DNA of 64,000 nucleotides from Macrolepiota albuminosa (GCA_027475525.1 JAMWFC010000073.1:335791-399790); one strand, 5' to 3'. Counted from the stretch's first letter, positions 53,027 through 64,000 are shown. Notes: generated by a model not told the origin, from the letters alone. Numbers and translations are program-made.

Positions 53027-55132
53027 GTCATCAGCCTCCCATGGCACAGCTTCATCCCTTGCCTATTCCAGCTGAGCATTGGAGTATGGCCTCAGTAGAC
53101 TTCATTGTTGAGTTACCAGACTCTTATGGATATGATGTGATCATGGTGGTAGGAGATCTCTGTGGCAAGCATGCTCATTTCATTCTGACACACACCACTT
53201 GCTCTGCCATGGGTGCTGCTAATCTGTATTGGAAGCATTGATACAATGCTGTACCAATAGTCAGGGACACATCATGCACCAGAAGCCAAAATAAACATTT
53301 AATCATAGGCTGAAAACTGTAAGCCTCCTGGTAGCAGTCTCAACAAAAATATATCTCCAAAACATCTCAATAAATACACAGAAAAGTACAGAACAACATG
53401 CAGGGACCAGCTCAAACTATCACCTCAACAATAGTCCAACCACTGTAATGGGGAGGGGAAGCATGGGAGCTAGCAAAAGTGACAAAATGAGATCAATTGG
53501 TGATGATCTAGATCAAAATCAGATCTGACAATGCCCAATTTGACATGACTGAAAGGGGAAAGGAAAAGAAGCATGGAATGCAGGGAAGTGCTAAAAGAGG
53601 AAAGAAGGATCTATGAATGGGATTGTGCTAAATAGAGCTGAAGCAAATAGGGAAGTGGCAATCAGAAACATCCAGAGGAATGGTGAAACAAGAAGTTGAA
53701 TGGTGGAAACTAGTGGCACCAAAACAGGCCTCCCAAAATGGAAATTGGACTATCAAATATGTTATTGAGCCTGGGGAAGTTACAACAAAGAGTTATGTGT
53801 AGATAATGGTCTGTGCACCAGAAAAACAGTATAAATAGCCCAAGTTTAGTAGAGAATAGACAGGCAATTGATAGGCAAAGGCTCAGTGATTCCCTGGAAG
53901 TGAATTGCTTAGGCTGGAGTTTGTTGAAAAACCTCTACTTTCCAGAATAGTATTAAAATCATTCAACATTATAATACCTCAAAACCTCTGCTTTCTGCAA
54001 AATTATTGAAAGCATTCACAACAATAAGAGTTCATTTTGTTGTCAAAGTCAGTGTGAATTGAAGGTCATATTCTACACTAGCAAGCCCCAGAACTATCAG
54101 TGATACTTGCAACCAAGTACTACAGCATGTCTGGAAACTCCATAGATTGTTGGATGCCTATGTCTCAGACTGCAGACCTCAGTTTGTGGCAGAGTTTACC
54201 AGAGAACTGTATTGCCTCCTCCATGTCAAACTCCACACTTCCACAGCCTACTACCCCCAGTCTGATGGCCAGACCAAGTGTGTCAACCAGGAGCTAGAAC
54301 AGTACCTCCAGCTCTTCTGCAATGAACAACAGGATGACTGGGATGACCTATTACTAGAGGCAGAGTTTCAGTACAACAACCATGTACATGCTGCTATCCA
54401 GATGTCTCCTTTCCTTCTAGATACTGGTTGACACCCTCAGATGGAGTTTGAGCCTTGTAGATGACCTTCAGAGAATGAAGCTGTCAATGAGTTCCTAGAT
54501 TGGATGAAGGCAGCCCAGGAGGAAGCCAACACTGTCTTGACTAAGACAAAGGATGACATGGCCTGCTACTATGATCATGGATGAACTCCAGCCTCTAAAT
54601 ACAAGCCTGGAGATCAGGTCTATCTGAATGCCTCTGACATTGCTAATACCTGGCCTTCTCAGAAGCTTTCTCATCATTGTCTAGGACCCTTTCCTTTAGT
54701 AAGGCAGGTAGGCCCACTAGCCTATTGACTCAAGCTGTCTAGTGGAATGAGTCGATTCCATCCAGTCTTTAATGTGGTGAAGCTCTCTCCTGCACCAGAG
54801 GATTCAATTCTGGGTCAACATCCACAGCCACCCCCTTCCCCAGTTCTGGTAGACAACAAGGAAAAGTACAAAGTGGAACGGATCCTAGACAGCTGACTCT
54901 TTCAAAACAAGCTTCAGTTCAAGGTCAAGTGGAAGGGCTATGGCATAGAAGACATCTCTTGGGAGCCACAAGAGAATGTCCATGCCCCTGCCTTGGTCCA
55001 GGAATTCTATCAACAGCATTCCAATGCTCTTCAGGCAATCAGAAGCCTCTATTCTCTTTTCAAGGTAGACCAGGCCATCCAGAACTACTTCTATTCAGCA
55101 TGTTAAGATGCCGCACTCTAGAGAGGGGGTGA
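53027..55132 (+). mobile_element. decayed chromovirus body (integrase and chromodomain)
   Basis: Plus-strand integrase core pieces: LHPLPIPAEHWSMASVDFIV (first Asp), then, after an inserted 886-bp sequence, DAYVSDCRPQFVAEFTREL (second Asp) and STAYYPQSDGQTKCVNQELE, where the catalytic Glu is replaced by Lys. GPFPLVRQ and a chromodomain (FKVKWKGYGIEDISWEPQEN) follow. Four in-frame TGA stops (such as before HPQMEFEPC and after ILDS) sit where arginine is expected. A GAGAGGGGGTGA tract precedes the LTR at 55133. Gag, protease and RT are absent. Confidence 0.85.
53239..54124. mobile_element. probable solo LTR inserted in the integrase gene
   Basis: Interrupts the integrase frame exactly between YWKH and VWKLH. 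It begins TGATAC, ends ACTACA and is flanked by GCAT on both sides (53235-53238, 54125-54128; AGCAT if the terminal A is counted). It has no ORF. A TATAAATAG at about 53830, followed by a transcribed-looking R/U5-like stretch, fits an LTR. No second copy exists in the window for confirmation. Confidence 0.55.
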
Positions 55133-55629
55133 TGTCAGGGGACTCCTCATTTCTCCCTTCCTTCACTCCTTATCTCTTCACTCTCCTTTCATTCATTCTT
55201 TTATTTCTTCTGACATTGTCTCATTTAACTGTTTCTATTCTTTCAACACTATTTGTTAGTACTATTCTCAGCTCTTGAGGTGCTCTGGTTCTGTAGCTAC
55301 CATTCAGACAAGTGTGGGCCCTTCAGCACTGCTTCCAGACTGCTTACATAAGCCAGAGTTTGCCAGAGTTTGCCCCTTATTTGTGCAATTGTTTTTGTAG
55401 GCACTTTTCAAGTTTTTAAGGTTTTGTTGTACTGTACAGTTGTTTCCCACACTTCAAAGGCCCCAGAAGTGTCCAACCTGGCATAGGAGATCCCTAGACT
55501 TGTTCTCTTTGGATCTCCCTCTGCCAGGTAAGTAGTTATTATGATATTGTCAGTACATACTCTAATACACTTTGGATCTCCCTCTGCCAGCTGTGTGACT
55601 GAGCCACAGCCTCTAGAGGTTGCCCTTAC
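55133..55629 (+). repeat. 3' LTR of the decayed chromovirus
   Basis: 497 bases, TGTCAGGGGACTCC to CCCTTACA. Matches the solo copy at 59304-59822 and the fragment at 52856-53026. Confidence 0.85.
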
Positions 55630-55759
55630 ACTTGTATCCATGTTCCATCTGGGCTTCACTCACTACACCTTGAACATCCTCATAGAGGGCCTCTCTATAA
55701 GGGAATGCCAAGGGGGGAGTATCCAGTAGGTTGAGGTCTGCAAAGGGGAGGTGTCCAAC

Positions 55760-56658
55760 TCAGCAAGCCTGGATAGCAGCATGCTCACAGACTGACTCTC
55801 TATGCTCCTCTCTAACTTCCTTGGCACATGTGGAACACCATCGAGGGTAGCGGCTCATGCTCACCTTACCCTTGGCCCAGTCAATCTCAGGATTGTGATC
55901 ACATAGCCAGGAGAACCTAAGTATCATGTCCTGCTTTCCTAGGCTGGTGGCCACAAAGACAGCATGCTCAGAATGAGTCTGATAACAAAGGACTAAATCC
56001 ACTACTGAGCAGATGGATCCAGCTTCATTGAGCGAACTGTCAATGTTATAGACCGGAATAGGGTGAGAGAGGGGTTGGGTAGTGAGCTGGTGTTGTTCCA
56101 CATAATTAGTGTCCAGGAAGAGTCCAGTAGCACCACTATCCAAGAGAGCTATGACACTTCAAGTTTGCTGAGTGTCAGCTGTCTCAATCTCCATATTCAG
56201 ATGCAGAGAATTGGGAGAAGGGGTAGAGGCAACAACATAGCAATGAGGAAGGCATCGTTCCCAAGCTGGGACACATAGTTGTCGGGCAGGAGGAGGAGGA
56301 GAGGAGGCCTTAGCTGACGCTTGGACCCAGGGGGTATTTTGTACGTCAGAGAGGATGCTTATAGTCTCAGTCAGAGAATCATGAACAGGGAGCAGTATAT
56401 TAGAAGATTCTACTGATAGACATGTGAACCAATTAGCACCAGGTGGTGGAGGCGTACAACTCATCCGTTGCTCTATTGAAAACCCTCCTCTGCAGAACCA
56501 AAGGACCCATCCAATAGTTCTGCTACAGCTTTGACAGGACCCAAGGACTCCTCCAAAGGTTCTGTTTCAGTCTGTACATCTGGGGAGGGATTTCCTTGAA
56601 TGTCTCGGACAGCAAGGAGCTGGAGAAGGAGCTCTTTGATTTCAACACTCATGTGCAA
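55760..56658 (-). mobile_element. gag start and aspartic-protease fragment, reversed
   Basis: On the minus strand: MSVEIKELLLQLLAVRDIQG (Gag-like N-terminus, stop at 56473), a Pro/Ser block, then a retropepsin with MDSGATGLFLD and, near its end, WLCDHNPEIDWAKG. The order and the DSGA motif identify a Ty3/gypsy gag-protease piece, probably of the same family as the neighbouring chromovirus but in opposite orientation, with gag capsid and RT missing. Confidence 0.7.
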
Positions 56659-57555
56659 GATGTATATATACTAAACGCTAGATTTACAATATAACACTAT
56701 GGCATTATACTAGTGAGTTTGGGTGAGACCCAGTTAGGGGGTTGCTCCAAACTCTCATGATTTGGAAACTTTTGAGGATGGTGATATGATGAACCTAACT
56801 GAAAGAAGGAGGGTCAGTCGCAATTCTGGGGTGGGCAGGAGGGAGATCAAAGTCTGTGCCAATTGCCTTGGCTACCGACTGACTTTGGCCATCTATCTCT
56901 CAACTGGTAACCTAAACGTGACAAACTGTATGGCGCGATTGCAGAATAACCTTCATCTTTTCCGTTGATCAATTTTTCTTGTAACTCTTTCAGGCTTTAA
57001 GCCATCTCCTGGCCTATGCCCCTAAGTGGGATTTATAAATCTTGATATTGGGACTTTGATCAACCACTTGGAGGAGGTGGCGAGGTGGCAAAGCAAGTAG
57101 TTTCCTTAAACTCAACTTGAGGCACTGGGCATGATATATTTGTGTGGCCTTGCGTTCTCTTCAGATGTTCAGATTCTTTGTTTTGGGGAGGGTGGGTAGG
57201 GGAAAAAGTTTTGTAGGCACAACGAGCACAAGAGGGTGGTGAAAAACTGTATAGCAAGTGGCAGTTATAGAGAGAGTGAAAAATTTGTGATTACACAGCC
57301 ACTCCAATCAAAGACCACACCCTGTCCTTCTCTTGTTACCTCGTGACAGACAGGCCAGCCCTCTTTAATTTCAATGCTCGTATGCAAGATGTATATATAC
57401 TAAACGCTAGATTTACAATATAACACTATGGCATTATACTAGTGAGTTTGAGTGAGACCCAGTTAAGGGGTTGCTCTGAACTCTCACAATTTGAAAACTT
57501 TTGAGGACAGTGATATGATGAACTTAACTGAAAGAAGGAGGGTCAGTCGCGATTT
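56631..57555. repeat. two direct copies of a 195-bp segment
   Basis: 56631-56825 and 57361-57555 share TTTACAATATAACACTATGG and GAAAGAAGGAGGGTCAGTCG with about 92% identity, spaced 730 bases apart. The left copy overlaps the start of the reversed Gag fragment, so it is probably that element's leader. The 530 bases between them hold no recognised gene. Confidence 0.75.
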
Positions 57556-57667
57556 CCTGTTCAAAAGATAGGAGTCCACAATGCATCGCAGGATGTACTT
57601 TGTGATTCCCATGTCAACATAGTGTGGCTCCCAATCTTTTGTGATAATATGAATTAGACTTACTGAA

Positions 57668-57689
57668 TTTTTTTTTTTTTTTTTTTTTT
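57668..57689 (-). other. poly(A) tract after the recombinase ORF
   Basis: 22 A residues in the sense of the minus-strand recombinase ORF, beginning six bases after its stop codon (57696-57698). Confidence 0.8.
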
Positions 57690-57695
57690 CCATTT

Positions 57696-58868
57696 TCAGA
57701 AAGCCAGAGTTGGTCTCAGCACCGACTCATGTAGAGTTGGTATGGCTTGAAGGTAAGGGGCAAGAATTTGTTCATGCTTGGATAAGTATCCATAGAATGC
57801 GTCACTGAACCAGCAACCAATGGCTTTCATTGCTTCAAAAGGAACCCCCCACAGTAAGTACTCCAGTGTGGCTCCGATGCAAAGGCTATGGCCTTGTAAG
57901 GGTTCCAATCCTGCGGCTTTGGCAGATTTTATTAAAACTTCCAAGAACTTTTTCTTAGTCAGAGGAATCAATTTTCCTTTCTTACTCTTGTATGCAAAGA
58001 GTAGACCATCTATTGGTGGCTTGTTTACTCAAAGATGAGTTTCGAGGGCTTCTTTTGGGTTGGATAAGCCATCTTGTCTTGCCCAGGATACAGTCTCTTC
58101 ATGAACTGCTGTTTTTGTTTGAGGAAGAAAAAAGGCAGTAGACTGAAGTCCTGTTTGATCCATGGAATGGGAGATGTTATTAGGCTTAACATGTAACAAG
58201 GGGTCAAACAAAGATAGTGTTGGAACTGTAAACTCACCAAGTCTGGCTGCAGCATAAAAGCAAGTAGTAGCACAGGCAAACACTGCTACATTGAGAGGAT
58301 CAGGGGTTGGTGAAGACACTTTCAATTGTGCATGCATCACATCTAGGAAAGCTGGAGTACAGGGACTTCTTTTCTTTTTCTTGGACGAGCTGGATGCTAG
58401 TCTTTCTGCTGCTCTCATCTGTGTTTGCATTCTCGATTTGTCAATACTCCATTTTACATCATGTAGCAGATGCCATGCTCTGATCCCAGCAATGAAGTTC
58501 TCGATTGCAGACTTGGAATATGCTCCAGCTGCAGCAGCTACAAAGGCCTCTAGACCACTGTGAGTCACCAGAGATTGCATTTCTTCTGGAAGTTTTCTGA
58601 AGTCGCAGAACACGTGAAAGAGTAATAAACCAGTCCTATAAGTGACTTTTGTAGACTCTGCCCAAGCTGCGCTCATCACTGCAAAGACATTCTGGGTTTC
58701 TTCTTCTGAAAGAATTGAATAGCCTTCCACCTCTGATCCATTTTTATGAGATTTAATTGGCTTCCATGCTTTTAATCTGTCTCGTGCCAGAATGTGAGGA
58801 CGTAAAGGGGCTCTTCTGTTACTGTGACTTGTATGCTGATCAATCGTCTCCTTTCTTTGCTTGAACAC
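57696..58868 (-). pseudogene. tyrosine recombinase of a DIRS/Ngaro-like element
   Basis: Minus-strand frame of about 390 codons with one TGA at 58029-58031. The N-terminal SAM-like core-binding part is WAESTKVTYRTGLLLFHVFC. The catalytic domain has the first Arg in YAAARLGEFTVP and a C-terminal block GHSLCIGATLEYLLWGVPF, then GCWFSDAFYGYLSKH with the nucleophile Tyr region. The second Arg of the R-H/K-R-Y set is replaced by Cys (HSLCIG), and the GRW position also reads GCW; both are CGC-to-TGC-type changes. With the adjoining RNase H piece this marks a tyrosine-recombinase retroelement. Not active. Confidence 0.8.
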
Positions 58869-58869
58869 A

Positions 58870-59303
58870 TCACCAGTATTTCACAAGCCTCCACCACTCG
58901 TCAGTTTGTTGATTTGAGATCTCACTTTTAGAGTTTTGTGGTATGTTGTCCATTCTTTTGCTCTCTCTGGTGAAGCTAGTTTGGTGTCTCTGACTTGATC
59001 TTTTGCTCCAGCTGACCTGATCATCAAAGTTGACAACAAATTCTATGACTTCTTGAGGAATGGGAATGGCAGGCAGTAAGAGCTCTCTGGCTGGGAAGAG
59101 ACCTCTTGATGGGCCATCGGCAGGGTTAGACTCGCTTGGTACATAGTGAGTGCAGACTGAGAAGCCGAATTGTTCACAAGTTTCATGTACTTGTTTGAAT
59201 ATTTCATTGATTTTTTTATTGCGACTTCGTCCTGTCCACCATCCTTCGACCACACCTGTATTGTCTCTGTATACTTTGATGTGCTTTTCTTTCCTTTTAA
59301 GTC
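58870..59303 (-). pseudogene. RNase H fragment of the recombinase retroelement
   Basis: Minus strand: HIKVYRDNTGVVEGWWTGRS, then VCTHYVPSESNPADGPSRGL, the C-terminal RNase H motifs (DNTG and NPADxxSR) typical of DIRS/Ngaro-type polymerases. It ends in a stop overlapping the recombinase start. The RT part is gone: the frame is cut at 59304 by an LTR. Confidence 0.7.
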
Positions 59304-59822
59304 TGGCAATGGACTCCTCATTTCTCCCTTCCTTCACTCCTTATCTCTTCACTCTCTCTTCATTCATTCTCTTATTTCTTCTGACATTATTTCATTTTAC
59401 TGTTTCTATTCTTTCAACACTATTTGTTAGTACTACTCTCAGCCCTTGAGGTGCTCTGGTTCTTTAGCTACCATTCAGACAAGGGTGAGCCCTTCAGCAC
59501 CACTTCCAGACTGCTTATATAAGCCGGAGTTTGCCTTTCTGACTTCTAAAGTCCGGAGTTTTCCTGCCTTGTTTGCACAGTTGTTTGGTTAGTCAATTTT
59601 TGAGTTTTTAAGGTTTTGTTGTACTGTACAGTTGTTTCCCATGCTTCAGAAGCCCCAGAAGTGTCCAACCTGGCATAGGAAATCCCTAGACTTGTTCTCT
59701 TTGGATCTCCCTCTGCCAGGTGAGTAGTTATTATGATATTGTCAGTACATACTCTAATACACTTGGGATCTCCCTCTGCCAGCTGTGTGACTGAGCCACA
59801 GCCTCTAGAGGTCACCCTTACA
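59304..59822 (+). repeat. LTR (solo) of the decayed chromovirus family
   Basis: About 519 bases, start TGGCAATGGACTCC (degenerate TGTCAGGGGACTCC), end ACCCTTACA. It contains a TATATAAGCC box near 59517. It has a stretch absent from the LTR at 55133. It truncates the RNase H gene; no clear target duplication. Confidence 0.8.
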
Positions 59823-59979
59823 ACCATAAAAATAGCACATTTACTACAGTTGAAATTACTTTATTTGAAAATTCACAGTAGTACACATCTAAATTTTAAT
59901 TTAGAAACAATAATTTTCCCTCTTTAATTAAAACAGTAATATATATATATTCAATATCACTTGTTACATTTTGATCACT

Positions 59980-61837
59980 TTACTCTGCTACCTTAAATTC
60001 CAGAAGTGAAGACTCTGCCAAGTCCCAAACTTTTTCAAGCTTCAAGCCAACACTAGATCTGTGCAAATTCATGAATAGACATACAAAACCCTACATGAAA
60101 ATGAAAGTTGGCTTACGCAAGAGTAACAGACTCATCAAGAGTTCTTTCCTTTGAAACATACATGATTAACATAGTCATGTCCTGATAGTACATCCTTGCA
60201 GACCCAGCACCATAATTAGGCAAAAGGGGATATGGAGCCTGTAAATAGTTAGCCTTTATCTGCATAGCCAATGGTCATTACTGACAGGCTTGACTCTGGC
60301 TGCTTCCAGTTCTGTTTGATTGACATGTGAAAGAACATAATCATCTAAGAATGTGACAATAAGCCACTTGTTACTCCCAGATAAATGACATACGAATCAA
60401 AAGCCGGCTTTTACGCCCCATAACTTTCCGAACAGAACCTAGAATTTGACAAGCTTGGAAATCTGGCCAATTATGAATGATATTCCGCAACTGGAAAAGA
60501 GTGAACAAAATGTCTGACTCAACTAAGCATGCAAGACTTACATAGTAAATATCCTGGTTTGCAACAGGAATACTATCGAAAAAATCTCCACCAACAAATT
60601 CAACTTGATTATGAGCTTTGGCTTCAGGAAATTTACGAGTCCAATGCTAGGAGACTGATGTTACAATCTTGACAGCAGTACCAGACAAGTTTCAATAAAA
60701 AACCTCTATGGCATGTCCTATTGTGTCCGGGAGATCAAATAGAGTTATCTTCAATTGCGGAAAGAGTTTGGCCAAAGGTAACGAGAATGCCCCCACCCCC
60801 GAGCCAACATCACACACAGTGGAAAAGTCTGACCAAGGGAAGTCTAGAGAAGATCATCGTTCATTAGGACCCAAGGATAGAATAGAAGCCGTAAAGCTTA
60901 CGGTGCAATACAGACAAAGAACCCATCACCTGTCCCAAACCAACCATGGCACGTCCAAAGGTCTGTCAAAAAGTAAGCATTTTTGCAGCTGCCTGAACGC
61001 TTCGTTCACACCTCTCTTTTCTCAGGCTACAAGTCAACATCAGACATGTGTACAAAACAGTAACCGACTGCATGCTTACATGTGCTTTCAGCCAGTCAAA
61101 AAATGTACCATCTATCCCTTCCCCTTTAACAACTTGCATGAAGGGGGAATCTTTAGGATCATAAGACGAGGAATTTTTTGGATCAGATAGGTTTTCGTAG
61201 AGTATAGAACCTGCCCGTGGTGCTAAGGTGGTGTGACACATAGTCAAGCAGGCGACATCGCTAGATGATAGCAATACCAAAGAAAGTCGATTGTTTGCAA
61301 ACACGTCAGGTTTAACTTGGGTCAACAAGATCAGGTTATTAACTGCATGATGATTGGATGCAACTTACCCTCTAGAAATACGTGCTTTGTGGCAAGAGCT
61401 CGAAGAATCCGGGCGAGCTTTCCACTTTCGATTTTGACCGACTTTGACAAATCATTCACATGCACACCTTCATCGTGACCAGAGAGAGCGTCAGCCACCT
61501 TTGCTTCGATTGCTACCAAGAGGCAGAGCCAGTCAAGGTTTTGACCCATCTAGAAACCGAGGCATCATAACACGCCAACGTCGAAAGATAGATTTTTACT
61601 GACGTTTACAATGGTATGTATGGGGGGAGCGAGCGCTGTGCAGAGTTGCTCACAAGCACCTTCAAGTATACGTATTGCCTTGCGAAGCTCCAAAGATTCG
61701 CACATATCAAGAGGATGCGAGGCTGTCGACGATAAGATGGGGGCATCAAGACCATGCTTTTCATACTGAGCTAATGCATCGTGAGCAGAGGAGTTGACGA
61801 GTCGAAGGAGTGATTCAATATAGGTTCTGCCTGCCAT
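59980..61837 (-). CDS. SAM-dependent O-methyltransferase, 11 exons, intact
   Basis: Exons (minus): 61604-61837, 61369-61549, 61080-61315, 61012-61026 (15-nt microexon), 60902-60962, 60704-60843, 60542-60646, 60394-60490, 60286-60344, 60117-60238 and 59980-60058. All junctions are GT-AG with matching phase, giving 442 residues. The N-terminal helical region includes EYEKHG-like QYEKHGLDAP and GACEQLCTALAPP. The dimerisation winged-helix has VNDLSKSVKIESGKLARILR. SAM motif I is CDVGSGVGAFSLPLAKLFP, with VEFVGGDFFDSIP next and the catalytic-His region LRNIIHNWPD. It ends KVWDLAESSLLEFKVAE. Fungal enzymes of this class methylate hydroxyls of small aromatic or polyketide compounds; the substrate is unknown. 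It is flanked by transposons on one side and a decayed gene on the other. Intactness despite this suggests selection or youth. Confidence 0.85.
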
Positions 61838-62339
61838 CGAAGTACTTGTGAAATATGGTCAGAACAACTTAGCAATTTATAATCGAACCATAGCATCGAT
61901 CCCGGCAAGGAGCGGACAGATATAGATCTGCGAGTCAGATGGATACTGTTGAAAATTTATCCTGAGGCGGTGTATGAGATAAGTCCATAAGTATAGAAGG
62001 CCGAATCTTGTACCCAAGATGGAAAACCGACCTAGATTAGTTCTGAATACTTCTACTACCAGAGTTAGGATTCGACGTCGTGCTCAAAGAAACATTCTTC
62101 TACCCTGGATCCTATTTGAATCATATCAGACTCCTAGTTATATGTCGCAACTTCGCAGGGCGACTTATGGTTTGAAGGCTGACATGTCCGTTCTATATTC
62201 CACTTTGTTCCATCAGACTTTGATGGATGCAACTTTGATGGTTGGAATCTGTCAGGGCTTCCATAATCATGAACCACGCGTACCGAAGTTCCAGAAGAAC
62301 AATCAAGTGAGGAGTGCCTGGATGGCACGAGGAATTTTT
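61838..62339. other. no gene seen
   Basis: Lies between the divergent 5' end of the O-methyltransferase and a decayed gene, and so should hold the methyltransferase promoter. A 113-codon plus-strand ORF (62019-62360) overlaps the decayed gene and has no recognisable domain. Confidence 0.45.
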
Positions 62340-63193
62340 GGAGGTGTGTTGGATGCATGAACACGAATAGCATCATTGAGAAAGAATGCTGGTAAAATGA
62401 GTGCATCAGGAGGGTTAATAATGGAAGACTGCATCTTGAATGCATAACGCAAGTATGTGACCTCAAGCAGGGCATTGAATACATCTTCTTCAAGCTAATT
62501 TTCATTGAGGAGACGAGACAACCAAGCTGATATAGCAGAAACTCTGCAATGGCAAAACCTTGAATTTTTGAGGTGAACGGCATATCAACAAAAGATTGGA
62601 TAGCAGGTGTACTAAATGACTGCAAATGTTTGAGAAGGCTAGGATAAGCTTGTACGGCATATTGATTATTTGTTGCATTTTGAATAAGATAAATCTGCGA
62701 GAGAATGAACCATGACTCTATATCTATTGATTCTTTAACACACCTTTGATAAATGATAGAATTTCTCATAGACAGTCCCTAGATGTTTGAATGTGATATA
62801 TACAGAATGCTTTCCATCCATGTTATATGCATCTTCCATGCAAGTAGTAACTCAATGTAAATCTTTGATACTTGGGAGAACTTCTCATGGCTGAATAACA
62901 ATAGCATTGCACTGCCTGGGATGTTGGAGCTGATCCTGGAGCTAATGACAGAGCCTACTAGAAGGATAACTGGATGTACTTCAAGAAGATCAAAAGTCTG
63001 AGATATTTTTTGGAGGTGGAAGAATTGCTCAGAGTATGCAAGGTGAGGTGCTGGAGTTGTAAAGACATGAAAACTGGTAGACTGAATGTCTTCCATAGGA
63101 GACAAAAGTACATGGAGATCATCTGGTGTAGAAATTTTCAAGAAGAGTCATGGAATAGTCTGGTGCAAAAAGTTCATGAATGGTCAAAACCAT
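62340..63193 (-). pseudogene. Agaricomycete-type unknown protein, decayed
   Basis: ATG at 63193: MVLTIHELFAPDYSMTLLEN. A frameshift near 63150 leads into DDLHVLLSPMEDIQSTSFHV and FDLLEVHPVILLVGSVISSR. A frame break near 62775 leads into RNSIIYQRCVKESIDIESWF and SFSTPAIQSFVDMPFTSKIQ. Another shift leads into VSAISAWLSRLLNEN, TAG (probably CAG), then LEEDVFNALLEVTYLRYAFK. The text resembles a repeated family of hypothetical proteins in mushroom genomes. I cannot name a function. At least three lesions. Confidence 0.55.
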
Positions 63194-64000
63194 ATCAAGC
63201 TTGAAAATTGTGTCATATTAAGATTACTGATTGTAGATATTTAAGTAAAAACTTGAGAGAGAAACCAGTTAGCTTGGAGAAAGAGTAGAAAAATTGACTA
63301 ACTCACAAGCTACAAAAGAGTATTCTCAAGAGAAAGAAACACACTTTGACTATAATTGATGAACATTCATGCCTGTTTTTTCCAATGCTCAAAATATAAC
63401 AGACACAAACTCAGAAACCCATGTCAACTCTGTAATTGGAAGGTTCCTGGAGGAACCCTGGTCATCTCTGAGAAAGAGGGTTTCCAAATAGTTCAACCCG
63501 TTTCAGCTGCTACTGCTCAGCTAGATGATGCACTTCAACAACTCAAACCAAGTCTCTCGTGATTGCAATTGCCTTTGACAAGAACATGAGCTGCACCTGC
63601 AAGAAGCACTAGAAGGACAATGAGTGTCTGAAGAATCCCAGTGCAATCTGCAGCAGGAGTTGGAGCACATTCAAGCATGTTTTTACATTGTTTTGCTAAA
63701 AAAAAATATTGTGCCCTGCATCTGGTGTGGTCAGCTTCTTATCAGAATTTAGTTCCCTGCCCAGGGTATGCCCTTTGTAGTAAGTAGTATCAAAGAAAAA
63801 GAACAGGTACCATGAGATGAATCAACTTTGGCAGGGTGGTTCAATGCTCTTATTTCATGGTTTCATCAGCACAACTTTTTTTTGGGGAGAGGGGTAGCAA
63901 TTACAGCAAAGAGGCCAGCACTCTGGGTGCCTCCTCTTCACCTGCATAGCTGCACACCTGGGGTTATAACCAGGTTCCTTTTTGGGCAGCAGTAGTTTTC
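63194..64000. other. repeat-rich end of window
   Basis: 63679-63725 matches the right end of the AT-rich 260-bp repeat. An ORF at 63356-63562 reads PGGTLVISEKEGFQIVQPVS but has no recognised domain. Nothing else supportable. Confidence 0.35.

Noticed and set aside
52993..53241. Start of an intact integrase ORF at 52993
   Set aside because: Its first dozen codons lie in the reversed LTR fragment; only sequence from about 53027 is integrase-derived.
1..64000. CRISPR arrays, bacterial operons, rRNA genes
   Set aside because: None seen; short spliceosomal introns, chromoviruses and chromatin genes show this is a eukaryotic nuclear genome.

Overview
The window looks like a piece of a mushroom-forming basidiomycete (Agaricomycetes) genome. 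Host genes are split by many short GT-AG introns of about 45-60 bases. The recognisable genes are a HIR-complex Hpc2/ubinuclein protein and a fungal O-methyltransferase. The mobile elements are chromodomain-bearing Ty3/gypsy elements and a tyrosine-recombinase (DIRS/Ngaro-like) retroelement. Most of the 64 kb is transposon or decaying gene.

Layout. 1-11 kb: a broken FKBP/nucleoplasmin-like gene (minus), dispersed repeats, an intact 8-exon HPC2-type gene (4912-6500) and an intact 5-exon gene of unknown function with tryptophan/aspartate-rich repeats (8001-10662). 11.4 kb: a 100-N scaffold gap. 11573-22488: a complete 10.9-kb GC-rich Ty3/gypsy chromovirus with 750-bp LTRs and target duplication CCATG. 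It has gag, two tandem aspartic proteases, RT/RNase H, integrase and chromodomain, plus an antisense ORF with two in-phase intron-like segments and a Zn2Cys6-like cysteine pattern. 22.5-28 kb: pieces of several host genes (STE24 protease, calcium ATPase, GH10 xylanase). 29848-39091: a second Ty3/gypsy element on the minus strand (181-bp LTRs, target duplication ATCAC), inserted into a host membrane-protein gene whose frame is otherwise intact. It has lost its protease and carries two extra ORFs after pol. 40-52 kb: a 615-bp duplicated gene end, a decayed transmembrane aspartic protease, a paralogous pair of unknown loci shared with 25-27 kb, and an NRPS-like adenylation/carrier pseudogene. 52-59.8 kb: nested AT-rich transposon remains (a decayed chromovirus with a probable solo LTR inside it, a reversed gag-protease piece, and a tyrosine-recombinase element followed by poly(A)). 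59980-61837: an intact 11-exon O-methyltransferase (minus), followed by a further decayed gene.

Two patterns cross the window. First, decay is dominated by CpG transitions: the LTR pairs differ only by transitions, mostly at CpG, and many in-frame stops in several families are TGA where arginine (CGA) is expected. This fits deamination of methylated CpG in silenced repeats. Second, three exact tandem duplications of exactly 77 bases lie inside the first retrotransposon, and two of them shift its reading frames. An identical odd length three times points to assembly overlaps rather than biology, so that element may be more intact than it looks.

All family calls come from motif reading by eye. 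No alignment, search or expression data were available.
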